Source: Amycolatopsis azurea DSM 43854 (lineage in GTDB: Bacteria > Actinomycetota > Actinomycetes > Mycobacteriales > Pseudonocardiaceae). Taken from it: DNA of 64,000 nt. The notes below the pieces were generated by a model, which was not told the DNA's origin, searched no databases, and saw nothing but the letters and a program-made list of their open reading frames with translations. The stretch covers positions 1 through 64,000 of the forward strand of contig NZ_MUXN01000021.1 of assembly GCF_001995215.1 (NCBI RefSeq). Direction: 5' to 3'. Of this stretch, positions 45,063 to 54,855 are shown in pieces. Position 1 is the first letter of the stretch. The number at the start of each line of letters is the position of its first letter. The position numbers and the translations under genes are program-made.

Positions 45063-45638
45063 ATGGGGACCGCCTTGATCGTGGTCGATGTGCAGAACGA
45101 CTTCTGCGAAGGCGGGTCGCTCGGCCTGCCCGGTGGCGCAGCCGCCGCCGAAGCGATCTCCAAGCAGGCCGCGGAAGGTGGCTACGAGCACGTCGTCGCC
45201 ACCCGCGACTACCACATCGACCCGGGCGACCACTTCAGTGAGACGCCGGACTTCAAGGACAGCTGGCCGCGGCACTGCGTCGCGGGTACCTCCGGCGCGT
45301 CGTTCCACCCCGCGCTCGACGTGGTCCCGATCAGCGAGGTCTTCTCCAAGGGCGAGTACTCCGCCGCGTACTCCGGCTTCGAGGGCAACGCGCGCGACGG
45401 CAAGACGCTCGACACGTGGCTGAAGGAGCGCGACGTCACCGAGGTCGACGTCGTCGGCATCGCGGCCGACTTCTGCGTCCGCGCGACGGCGCTCGACGCG
45501 GCGAAGGCGGGCTTCAAGGTCCGGGTGCTGCTCGATCTCACGGTCGGCGGTTCGCAGCCGACGGTCGACGCCGCGCTCAAGGACTTCGACGAGGCAGGCG
45601 TCACCTACACCGGAAAGGCGCCGGTCCCGGCCGCATGA
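45063..45638 (+). CDS. pncA: Nicotinamidase/pyrazinamidase
   Basis: A 191-residue enzyme that hydrolyses nicotinamide to nicotinate. The catalytic triad is Asp9, Lys96 and Cys138 (AADFCVRAT), and the metal ligands are Asp49, His51, His57 and His71, all visible and at the family spacing. TRDYHIDPGDHF and FSKGEYSAAYSGFEG are standard. ATG 45063 has AGGAGCAACAC upstream. Its stop overlaps the aldolase start by four bases. With pncB it routes nicotinamide back to NAD. Confidence 0.96.
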   Translation: MGTALIVVDVQNDFCEGGSLGLPGGAAAAEAISKQAAEGGYEHVVATRDYHIDPGDHFSETPDFKDSWPRHCVAGTSGASFHPALDVVPISEVFSKGEYSAAYSGFEGNARDGKTLDTWLKERDVTEVDVVGIAADFCVRATALDAAKAGFKVRVLLDLTVGGSQPTVDAALKDFDEAGVTYTGKAPVPAA

Positions 45639-46288
45639 TCCAGCACGACCTCCAGGACACCCTGATCGAAAACCGGCTCGTCGCGATCCTGCGGGCCGCG
45701 GACGCGAGCCGGTTCGCCGACGCCGCGACGGTGCTGCACGCGGCGGGCGTGCGGGTGCTCGAAGCGGCGTTGACCACGCCGGGCGCCACGGACGCCATCA
45801 CGACCATCCGCAAGAAGCTCGGCGACGACGCGTACATCGGCGCCGGGAGCGTCCGCGAGGTGTCCGATGTGGACATCGCGGCGGACGCGGGCGCGACGTT
45901 CCTGGTCACGCCGACGGTGAACCCGCTGGTGCTGGAACGCGCGCACGAACGCGGGCTGCCGGTGATCTGCGGCGCGCTGACGCCCACCGAGATCGACCAG
46001 GCGTGGCGCCTCGGCGCGGCGGCGGTGAAGGTGTTCCCGATCGCCGCCGTCGGCGGGATCGCCTACCTGCGGGCGATCCGGGCGCCGATGCCGGACATCC
46101 CGCTCGTGCCGACCGGCGGCGTCCACCTGGCCGAGGTCTCGAAGTACCTCGAAGCGGGTTCGATCGCCGTCGCGGCCGCCACGCCGCTGCTCGGTGACGC
46201 GCTCACCTCCGGTGGGTCGCTGACGGACCTGGCGACCCGGGCGAGCGAGTTCGTAGCCGCAGCCGCGAAGCACGTCTCGCGCGTCTGA
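45635..46288 (+). CDS. KDPG/KHG aldolase family protein
   Basis: A 217-residue class I aldolase. Lys132 in AAAVKVFPIAAVGG forms the Schiff base, Glu43 is in VLEAALTTPGATD, and Arg20 is in VAILRAADAS. LVPTGGVHLAEVSKYLEAG ends the TIM barrel. The fold cleaves 2-keto-3-deoxy-6-phosphogluconate or 4-hydroxy-2-oxoglutarate. The ATGA overlap with pncA makes it an operon member. No Entner-Doudoroff neighbour is present, so its substrate is open. An intergenic hairpin follows. Confidence 0.9.
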   Translation: MIQHDLQDTLIENRLVAILRAADASRFADAATVLHAAGVRVLEAALTTPGATDAITTIRKKLGDDAYIGAGSVREVSDVDIAADAGATFLVTPTVNPLVLERAHERGLPVICGALTPTEIDQAWRLGAAAVKVFPIAAVGGIAYLRAIRAPMPDIPLVPTGGVHLAEVSKYLEAGSIAVAAATPLLGDALTSGGSLTDLATRASEFVAAAAKHVSRV

Positions 46289-46289
46289 C

Positions 46290-46350
46290 GCGTTGGTCCT
46301 CTGAATGCGGTAGTTGCGTGTGCAAGGACCGCATTCAGAGGACGAAACGC
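46290..46350. repeat. Inverted repeat of the GCGTTTCGTCCTCTG family, copy 2
   Basis: Arms 46290-46311 and 46328-46350 pair except near the outer end, where the left arm has GTTGG and the right arm has GAAAC. The inner arm is CTGAATGCGGT. It lies two bases after the aldolase stop and eight bases before the converging secreted-protein stop, so it probably terminates both. Confidence 0.85.
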
Positions 46351-46358
46351 GGAGGAGG

Positions 46359-47024
46359 TCAGGGCTTCTTCTTGCCGTAGGGGTCGCAGCGCGCGGTGCC
46401 GAGGTAGATGTCGCCCTTCGCCGGTCCGTCGCCCTGCGGGAACAGCTTGATGTGCAGCATGTGCGTCACGAGGCTCCCGTCGGGCGGCGTCGGCGTGACG
46501 GTCTCGTTGACCGTGAGCGACGCCAGCGCCGTCCCGCCCTTTCCGCCGGCGATGGTCAGCCGGTAGTTCTGCGGGATGTTCTCCGGCAGCGTGAACCCGG
46601 TGATGTCGCCGAACTCGATGTACCCGAGGCTGCCGTCCTTGGTGGTACTGCATTTCGCCATGAACGTGCGGACCTTGATCACCGGGCCGCCGAACCGCTT
46701 GAGCAGGGTGGTCTCGAAGCGCCGCCCGGCCGCCTCGCCGATGGCCGCCGCACCGTTCCTGCCGCAGCGCGACTCACCGCCGCCGAACCGGGCGAAGTCA
46801 CCGGTGGACCCGCCCCGGGTCGTCGCGGTCAAGGGACCGTCGACGTCGCACGGCGCGAGCTCGCCGGTGGCCACGCGCTCGTCACCGATCTCCACGTCGA
46901 GCGAACCCACCGACGCGGACGCCGTCGCGGGCGCCGGATCGGCCGACGCGACCGCCGGCCCCCCTGTCACCAGCGCCCCGGTCAGCATCGTCACCGACAA
47001 CAGCCTCGAAACGGGTTTCCTCAT
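46359..47024 (-). CDS. Secreted protein of unknown function
   Basis: A 221-residue exported protein. The signal peptide is about 30 residues (MRKPVSRLLSVTMLTGALVTGGPAVASA), with cleavage expected after ASA and DPAPA as the mature start. The mature part has four Cys residues (PCDVD, SRCGRNG, AKCSTT, ARCDPYG) that could form two disulfides, and mostly beta strands. No enzymatic motif is visible. ATG 47024 is chosen because the signal peptide starts there. It is divergent from bioY by about 150 bases. Function unknown. Confidence 0.72.
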   Translation of the reverse strand: MRKPVSRLLSVTMLTGALVTGGPAVASADPAPATASASVGSLDVEIGDERVATGELAPCDVDGPLTATTRGGSTGDFARFGGGESRCGRNGAAAIGEAAGRRFETTLLKRFGGPVIKVRTFMAKCSTTKDGSLGYIEFGDITGFTLPENIPQNYRLTIAGGKGGTALASLTVNETVTPTPPDGSLVTHMLHIKLFPQGDGPAKGDIYLGTARCDPYGKKKP

Positions 47025-47177
47025 GTCCGGCAGCCTCCACCAAGAGTCCGGCCCGCGCAGGCCCATGCCACCCGGACGAGTGGACGGGCCATGACCGTGA
47101 GGTGGCCGACATTCGGTCCAAGGCCTGTCTTCTGCCGTTAACCTCGGTTCACATTCGTGTACTCATAGGAGGTCTGA

Positions 47178-47768
47178 GTGTCTTCGCTGTCCGTGGCCGG
47201 TTCCCGTCCGGTTCTCGCCGACCTCGTTCCCGGCGCGCTGGTCCGTGACGCCGTCCTGGTCGCCGGTGGTGCCGCGCTGACCGGCGCGGCCGCCCAGATC
47301 CTGATCCCGGTGCCCGGCTCGCCGGTGCCGATGACCGGCCAGACGTTCGCCGCCCTGTTCGTCGGCGCGGCGCTGGGCTGGAAGCGCGGCGCGCTGTCGA
47401 TGGCGCTGTACCTCGCCGTCGGCGCGGCGGGCTTCGGCTGGTTCCAGAACGGTTCGTCGGGCCTGTTCGGCGCCAGCGCCGGCTACATCGTCGGGTTCGT
47501 CTTCGCCGGCGCGCTGGTGGGCGCGCTCGCGGGCCGCGGCGGGGACCGCACGCCGCTGCGCACGGCGGGGACGATGGTGCTGGGCAACCTCGCCATCTAC
47601 TCGGTCGGTGTGCCGTGGCTGATGGCGTCGACCGGTTTCGGTCTGTCGACAGCGCTCGAAAAGGGGGTCGTGCCGTTCCTGATCGGGGACGCGCTGAAGA
47701 TCGCCGTCGCGGCGGCGCTGCTCCCGGGCACCTGGGCGCTGGTCGCTCGCTTCCGCAAGGAGTCGTGA
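47178..47768 (+). CDS. bioY: Biotin transporter BioY
   Basis: A 196-residue integral membrane protein with about six helices, the substrate-binding S component for biotin uptake. VPMTGQTFAALFVGAALGWKRGALSMALYLAVGAAGFGWF and GYIVGFVFAGALVGAL are BioY motifs. GTG 47178 has AGGAGGTCTGA upstream. The gap to the secreted protein holds a small dyad, GTTAAC...GTTCAC (47135-47151), similar to biotin-repressor-type sites; the identity is not certain. No BioM/BioN genes are in the window. Confidence 0.92.
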   Translation: MSSLSVAGSRPVLADLVPGALVRDAVLVAGGAALTGAAAQILIPVPGSPVPMTGQTFAALFVGAALGWKRGALSMALYLAVGAAGFGWFQNGSSGLFGASAGYIVGFVFAGALVGALAGRGGDRTPLRTAGTMVLGNLAIYSVGVPWLMASTGFGLSTALEKGVVPFLIGDALKIAVAAALLPGTWALVARFRKES

Positions 47769-47798
47769 CCGGCCCTTTCGCCGCTCCACGCATTGCCG

Positions 47799-47843
47799 TG
47801 AACGGCCCGTTCCCCGCGAATCCGGCGGGGAACGGGCCGTTCA
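47799..47843. repeat. Perfect 19-bp inverted repeat between bioY and dinG
   Basis: TGAACGGCCCGTTCCCCGC (47799-47817) and its exact complement (47825-47843) enclose GAATCCG. The first six bases, TGAACG, match the arm of the 50364-50419 palindrome, so the two may be relatives. It follows the bioY stop by 30 bases and is the likely end of that transcript. Confidence 0.88.
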
Positions 47844-47893
47844 TCGCACGGGGCGGACGATCTTGACGGTGCCCCCGGCTATCGTCTTGTCCC

Positions 47894-49951
47894 GTGCCCT
47901 CCCGTGCTGATTTCCCCGGTGTCCTCGAACTCCTGACCCACGCGGTCGAGTCCGTGGGCGGTGCCGAGCGCGAGGGCCAGGTCCAGATGGCGGACGCCGT
48001 GGGCCGTGCCATCCGCACCGGCGAGCATCTGGCCGTCCAGGCGGGCACCGGCACCGGGAAGTCGTTGGCCTATCTCGTTCCCGCGATCCGGCACGCGGTC
48101 GAGAAGGAGGCGACGGTCGTGGTCTCCACGGCCACCATCGCGCTGCAACGCCAGCTGGTCGACAGGGATCTCCCCCGGCTGGCGAAGGCGCTCAAGAAGC
48201 CACTGGGCCGCGAACCCACCTTCGCGATCCTCAAGGGCCGCCGTAACTACCTCTGTCTCCACCGGCTCGATTCCGGCGCCCCGGACGAGCCGGAGGATCA
48301 GCAGCTGTTCGACCCGTTCGCCGTCTCCCGGCTGGGCAAGGAGGTCACACGGCTGCGGGAATGGTCGTCGGACACCGAGACCGGAGACCGCGACGAGCTG
48401 GTCCCCGGCGTCTCGGACCAGGCGTGGCGCCAGGTGTCCGTCACGGCCAAGGAATGCCTGGGCGCCTCGCGCTGTCCCATCGGCACGGACTGCTTCGCGG
48501 AACGGTCCCGCGCCGAGGCGGGCAAGGCCGACGTCGTGATCACCAACCACGCGCTGCTGGCGATCGACGCGCTGCAGGGCTACCAGGTGCTCCCGGAACA
48601 CGACCTGGTGATCATCGACGAGGCGCACGACCTCGTCGATCGCGTGACCTCCGTGGCGACCGGCGAGCTGACCAGCGGCATGATCTCCGCCGCCGCCCGG
48701 CGCTGCGGGAAGCTGGTCGACGACGAGGTGGCGGACCAGTTGCTCGAGTCGAGTGACGGGCTGGCCCTGATCCTCGACGACATGCCGTCGGGCCGGATGG
48801 ATTCGCTGCCGCAGGCCCTCACCGGCGCGATCCCCGCGGTCCGCGACGCCGCGCACCGCTGCCTCACCTCGCTCGGCAAGGACCGGAAGGAGGACGTCGA
48901 CGAGGCCACCGCCCGCAAACTGGCGCGGTCGCTGCTCGAAGAGGTCCACGACACCGCGGTCCGGCTGCTCGAAGCCTTCGACGACGACAAGGCGCATCAG
49001 CGTGATGTCGTCTGGCTGACCGGGGACCGCTTCTCCTCGAACCCGCGCCCGCCCGCGCTGAAGGTCGCTCCGCTGGGTGTCGCGGGCCTGCTCCGGGAGC
49101 GGGTCTTCAACCAGCACACGACCGTCCTCACGTCGGCGACGCTGACCCTGGGCGGCACGTTCGACACCATGGCCCGGCAGTGGGGTCTCCCGCCCGGCGG
49201 GGCCAGGGTCGAGAAGGCGCCGGGCGCGGCGACCGACAAGGCCGCCCCCGCCGACACCGACGACGCCGAAGGCCCGAAGTGGACCGGTCTCGACGTCGGC
49301 TCCCCGTTCGACCACAAACGCAACGGCATCCTCTACCTGGCCAAGCATCTGCCGCCGCCGGGCCGGGACGGGCTGCAGCCCTCGACCATGGACGAGCTGG
49401 CCGAGCTGATCGAGGCCGCGGGCGGGCGCACGCTCGGCCTGTTCTCCTCGATGCGCGCGGCGAAGCAGGCCACAGAGGAGATGCGGGAGCGGCTCGACCT
49501 GCCGATCCTCTGCCAGGGCGACGACGCCACCGGGCTGCTGGTGCAGAAGTTCTCCGAGGACGCGCGCACCTGCCTGTTCGGCACGCTGTCGCTGTGGCAG
49601 GGCGTGGACGTGCCCGGTCCGTCGCTCCAGCTCGTGGTGGTCGACAGGATCCCGTTCCCGCGCCCGGACGACCCGGTCTCGTCGGCCCGGCAGCGAGCCG
49701 TGGAGGCCAGGGGCGGCAACGGTTTCCTCACCGTCGCGGCCACGCACGCCGCGCTGCTGCTCGCCCAGGGCACCGGACGGCTGCACCGCTCGGTCACCGA
49801 TCGCGGCGTCGTGGCGATCCTGGACTCACGGCTGGCCACCGCCCGCTACGGCGGATTCCTGCGCGCCTCGCTGCCGCCGTTCTGGCCGACCATGGACCCG
49901 AAGGTCGCCCGCGACGCACTACGCCGCCTCGACGCCGCCGCCCCGGCCTGA
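47894..49951 (+). CDS. DinG/XPD-type DNA helicase
   Basis: A 685-residue superfamily 2 helicase. Walker A is QAGTGTGKSLAY at about residue 49. The DEAH box is IIDEAHDLVD near residue 240. TSATLTLGG and the motif V/VI region WQGVDVPGPSLQLVVVDRIPFPRPDDPV...QGTGRLHRSVTDRGVVAILDSR are intact. Cys-containing SVTAKECLGASRCPIGTDCFAER looks like the iron-sulfur domain inserted before DEAH. It unwinds DNA with flaps or R-loops in repair. GTG 47894 has no strong ribosome site. M. tuberculosis Rv1329c (dinG) is the counterpart. Confidence 0.93.
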   Translation: MPSRADFPGVLELLTHAVESVGGAEREGQVQMADAVGRAIRTGEHLAVQAGTGTGKSLAYLVPAIRHAVEKEATVVVSTATIALQRQLVDRDLPRLAKALKKPLGREPTFAILKGRRNYLCLHRLDSGAPDEPEDQQLFDPFAVSRLGKEVTRLREWSSDTETGDRDELVPGVSDQAWRQVSVTAKECLGASRCPIGTDCFAERSRAEAGKADVVITNHALLAIDALQGYQVLPEHDLVIIDEAHDLVDRVTSVATGELTSGMISAAARRCGKLVDDEVADQLLESSDGLALILDDMPSGRMDSLPQALTGAIPAVRDAAHRCLTSLGKDRKEDVDEATARKLARSLLEEVHDTAVRLLEAFDDDKAHQRDVVWLTGDRFSSNPRPPALKVAPLGVAGLLRERVFNQHTTVLTSATLTLGGTFDTMARQWGLPPGGARVEKAPGAATDKAAPADTDDAEGPKWTGLDVGSPFDHKRNGILYLAKHLPPPGRDGLQPSTMDELAELIEAAGGRTLGLFSSMRAAKQATEEMRERLDLPILCQGDDATGLLVQKFSEDARTCLFGTLSLWQGVDVPGPSLQLVVVDRIPFPRPDDPVSSARQRAVEARGGNGFLTVAATHAALLLAQGTGRLHRSVTDRGVVAILDSRLATARYGGFLRASLPPFWPTMDPKVARDALRRLDAAAPA

Positions 49952-50008
49952 GTGGCCTGGAACACGGCCGAGTACCGTGAACGGAACGCCGAAGACAGGG
50001 AGAACCGG

Positions 50009-50362
50009 TTGTCCCACGAGTCGCCCAGAGCACAATCCCGGACCGTCAGCGTCGATGACACCGGAGTGCGGCGCCAGCTCGCGGACGGAAGCGAGGAAGC
50101 CGTCACGTGGTCCGAGCTGTCCGCGGTGGTGGTCAGAGTGATCCCTGAAGGCCCGTGGAAGGAAGACGTCTTCTTCATGCTCGCCGGCGCCGACGGGAAG
50201 GGCACCGCGATCCCCAGCGGCGACCCGGCCGCCGACGCGCTGATCGAGCGGCTGCAGACGTTGCCGGGCTTCGACAACGAGAAGTTCATCGAGGCCATGA
50301 CCACCGACGCCGACGAGGCGTACGTGGTCTGGAGCTCCGAAGGCCACGCCGCGAAACACTGA
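50009..50362 (+). CDS. Short conserved-looking protein of unknown function
   Basis: A 117-residue acidic protein. TTG 50009 is chosen because AGGGAGAACCGG precedes it; the frame is open from GTG 49952, which directly follows the dinG stop. The sequence alternates strands and helices: TVSVDDTGVRRQLADGSEEAVTWSELSAVVVRVIPEGPWKEDVFFML, then ADALIERLQTLPGFDNEKFIEAM. No motif is recognised. The close link to dinG suggests co-transcription. A perfect 56-base palindrome begins two bases after its stop. Confidence 0.6.
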   Translation: MSHESPRAQSRTVSVDDTGVRRQLADGSEEAVTWSELSAVVVRVIPEGPWKEDVFFMLAGADGKGTAIPSGDPAADALIERLQTLPGFDNEKFIEAMTTDADEAYVVWSSEGHAAKH

Positions 50363-50363
50363 G

Positions 50364-50419
50364 CCGAACGCGATGAACGGTCCTTTCCTGGCCAGGAAAG
50401 GACCGTTCATCGCGTTCGG
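50364..50419. repeat. Perfect 56-base palindrome without loop
   Basis: The left half (50364-50391) starts CCGAACGCGATGAACGG and ends CTTTCCTGG; the right half (50392-50419) is its exact reverse complement. There is no unpaired centre, so the RNA can form a 26-28 bp hairpin with a tiny loop, and DNA can form a cruciform. It fills the gap between two converging stops and probably terminates both transcripts. Confidence 0.93.
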
Positions 50420-50422
50420 GGC

Positions 50423-50827
50423 TTATTCGGTGGGGAAGCTTTCCGTGACCGGGATGCCCTTCTTGAGCGTCCGGCTCACCGTGCACAGCCGCTCGATGGC
50501 GCGGTCCACCGCCGTCGCGAGCGCCTCCCGGTCTTCGGCCGCGAGCGAGGACACGTCGACGTCGAAAGCCACGTGGACGGCGTCGAGCTCCGAAGCGCCT
50601 TCTCGCCTGTCCGCGGTCACGCCGACCCGGAACTTCGAGTCCTCGCCGATCCGGCGCGTGATGAGGTTCTCGGCGGTGACGGCCGAGCAGCCCGCCGCCG
50701 CGATCTGAAGCAGTTCTGCGGGCGAGAAGGCGCCCTCGGCACCCTTGCGGCCGATCACGACCTCGGCACCGCGTTCGTTGCGGCCGATGAACCGGTGCTC
50801 TCCGTCGCGCTGGACTTCCAAAGACAC
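50423..50827 (-). CDS. OsmC/Ohr-like peroxide reductase
   Basis: A 134-residue protein of the OsmC superfamily. The two catalytic Cys residues are Cys47 (AAAGCSAVTAENL) and Cys115 (RLCTVSRTLKKG), and the N-terminal half has the NERGAEVVIGRKGAEGAFSPAELLQIA arrangement. These thiol peroxidases reduce organic hydroperoxides with lipoyl or low-molecular thiols. GTG 50827 has GGGAAGCCC upstream. It converges on the gene before it across the palindrome. Upstream of it, about 180 bases reach the kinase gene, also on the minus strand. Confidence 0.88.
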   Translation of the reverse strand: MSLEVQRDGEHRFIGRNERGAEVVIGRKGAEGAFSPAELLQIAAAGCSAVTAENLITRRIGEDSKFRVGVTADRREGASELDAVHVAFDVDVSSLAAEDREALATAVDRAIERLCTVSRTLKKGIPVTESFPTE

Positions 50828-51013
50828 GGGCTTCCCTTTCAGTGTCTGTCGGTGAACCCGCGTCCGCGATCGACGTCGGCAGGACGTGACCTGGTCTTCC
50901 CCGTCACCGGGGCGATCGGGACGTCCTGCCACCGCGATAGCGGGGCCTTCGGCCAGGGCGGGTTCACGCGTGTGGTCACCTTCCGAACAAACGTCCCTGC
51001 TCCGCTACTCCTT

Positions 51014-52765
51014 TCAGAGTGGCGGCAGCCTGGGGGCGATCTCGCCGGCGAGCCGTTCCGCGGCCGGGCACATCTCCTCCGGCCGCTTGACCTTGTCCGA
51101 AACGTAGATCTCCACCGTCTCGATCATGGCACGGCCGTCACCGGTGAACGTCCGGTGCGGGATCTCCGCCTGGCAAGCCTTCCACTCGGACGAGACTTCG
51201 ACGAAGGCTTCCCGCGATCCGAGAGCGACGCGCCTGCCGTCGTCCTCGAACGGCGCCCACTCGCGTTCGAACCGGATCGTCACCTCCGTCTCCCGGTGGT
51301 TCCAGTAGCACTCCCAGTTGCCGAAGACCGGATCCGGTGTGGCCGGACCGCCGACGACCGCCTGCGACAGGTTTTCGCCCAGCACGCAGGCGTCGAGACT
51401 CCCGAGTGTCCCGGCGGGGAAGGGCGCGGGACGGCGCTTGAGCGGCTCCCGGTTCAGCACGGCCACCGCGTGCGCGGCGACCGGGTCGACGAAGTCGCAC
51501 AGGTGCGCGTGCCAGTTCTGGATGTGCCGGGCGTGCACCCAGACCTGGTTGCCGTCCGGCAGCGGGATGGCCCGCTGGCACTTCTCCTCGGTGTCGCTCG
51601 GCAACTCGCGCACGATCAGGCTCCCGGGGGCCGGCTTCTCCAGCATCGGTGACCCCGGAATCGTCAGTTCGAGCCGGATGTCGACGATGTCCCCGTCGTC
51701 GGGGCTCATCCGCAGCAGGATGCCGCAGGAGTTGAAGGTGCCGTCGGCGGTGTCCAGCTGAGGCGTCCCGAACCGCTTCACCACGGACGGGTCCACCAGC
51801 GCGCACGGATCCGCCGTTCGCGGGTCGCCGACCGAATCCATCGGCGTCGTGGCGGCCGCCATCGACTCCGGTTCCCTCGTGACGTAGATCAGGCCACCGG
51901 CCAGCAGCAGCGCGGCCGCGACGGCTCCGATCACGACGGCCCGCCTGGTCACCCGGAACCTTCGCGACCGCGCGGGCACGCCGACGTCCGCGATCTCGGA
52001 CAGCAGTTCGGTGGCGCGGACGGCGTCCGGCCGTCCGGCGGGTTTGCGCCTCAGCAGCTCGGTCAGCACCGACGCCAGCGGTCCCGCCCGGCGGATCGGC
52101 TCCAGGGTGTACGAGGTCGCGCGCCGGAGCTGGACGAACGGCCCCACACTCGCGTCACCCCACACCGAGGTGCCCTCGACGGCGGTGAACAGCGTCGCGC
52201 CGAGCGAGAACACGTCCGCGGCGGCCCCCGCCTGCTGCCCTTCGGCCATCTCGGGCGCGACGTAGCCGGGGGTCCCGACGTCGAGGCCGCCGCCGGTGCG
52301 GGTGACCTCGGCCCACTGCGCGATGCCGAGGTCGGTGAGTTTGGCGGTGCCGTCCTCGGCCACCAGGACGTTGCCCGGTTTGAGGTCGCGGTGGACCATG
52401 CCCTTCTCGTGCATGGCCGCGAGCGCCGAGGCGAGCTGGACGCCGATCTTCGCCACCTTGCCGGGGGAAAGCGGCCCTTCGGCGTCGATGATGTCGGCGA
52501 GGCTGCGCGACGGCAGGTACTCCATGACGAGCCAGCGGTCGTCACCGTCGATCACGGCGTCGAACACGGTGACCACGTTCGGGTGATGCAGACCCGCGCC
52601 GATCCGCGCCTCACGCCGGATCTGGCCGCTGTCCCCGGCCTGCGAACGCTTGAGCGCGACGACCCGGCCCAGGTCCTGGTCGGTGGCACGCCAGACGACG
52701 CCCATCCCCCCGGCGCCGATCCGCTCCTCCAAGCGATAGCGCCCGGCAATCAGCCGGTCACCCAT
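51014..52765 (-). CDS. Receptor-like Ser/Thr protein kinase with DUF3558-like exterior
   Basis: A 583-residue kinase. The cytoplasmic domain (about 1-260) has GAGGMGVVWRATD, Lys39, HRDLKPGN with Asp127, and DLG (Asp145) instead of the usual DFG. A helix near 275-292 (VVIGAVAAALLLAGGLIYV) crosses the membrane. The outside part holds two Cys-paired segments, DPCALVDPSVVKRFG and LDACVLGENLSQAVVGG, each resembling DUF3558. It probably senses an extracellular or wall signal. ATG 52765 is used. It is downstream of serB/Pth2-like on the same strand but 17 bases separate it from the Pth2 gene end. Confidence 0.9.
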   Translation of the reverse strand: MGDRLIAGRYRLEERIGAGGMGVVWRATDQDLGRVVALKRSQAGDSGQIRREARIGAGLHHPNVVTVFDAVIDGDDRWLVMEYLPSRSLADIIDAEGPLSPGKVAKIGVQLASALAAMHEKGMVHRDLKPGNVLVAEDGTAKLTDLGIAQWAEVTRTGGGLDVGTPGYVAPEMAEGQQAGAAADVFSLGATLFTAVEGTSVWGDASVGPFVQLRRATSYTLEPIRRAGPLASVLTELLRRKPAGRPDAVRATELLSEIADVGVPARSRRFRVTRRAVVIGAVAAALLLAGGLIYVTREPESMAAATTPMDSVGDPRTADPCALVDPSVVKRFGTPQLDTADGTFNSCGILLRMSPDDGDIVDIRLELTIPGSPMLEKPAPGSLIVRELPSDTEEKCQRAIPLPDGNQVWVHARHIQNWHAHLCDFVDPVAAHAVAVLNREPLKRRPAPFPAGTLGSLDACVLGENLSQAVVGGPATPDPVFGNWECYWNHRETEVTIRFEREWAPFEDDGRRVALGSREAFVEVSSEWKACQAEIPHRTFTGDGRAMIETVEIYVSDKVKRPEEMCPAAERLAGEIAPRLPPL

Positions 52766-52782
52766 GCGGGGAGTATAAAAGG

Positions 52783-54782
<2,000 letters not shown>

Positions 54783-54795
54783 TTAGCCGGACACG

Positions 54796-54839
54796 AAAAA
54801 GGCGCGTGCCTTGCCTCGGTGTGAGGCAGGGCACGCGCC
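54796..54839 (-). terminator. Intrinsic terminator downstream of ctaD
   Basis: Read on the minus strand, 17-base arms (54823-54839 and 54801-54817) pair with one mismatch around a five-base loop, and five T residues follow (complement of 54796-54800). GGCGCGTGCC is the stem base. It stops ctaD transcription before serB, so serB needs its own promoter within the remaining 30 bases or readthrough. Confidence 0.92.
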
Positions 54840-54855
54840 ATTTCCGCTTATCGGG

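Noticed and set aside
47100-47177. Biotin riboswitch or certain BioQ operator upstream of bioY
   Set aside because: Only a short GTTAAC...GTTCAC dyad is present. It does not match a confirmed consensus, and no structured leader is visible.
51014-52765. Pseudokinase because of DLG
   Set aside because: The DFG Asp is retained (Asp145), and Lys39 and HRD Asp127 are intact; Phe to Leu in this motif is tolerated in active bacterial kinases.
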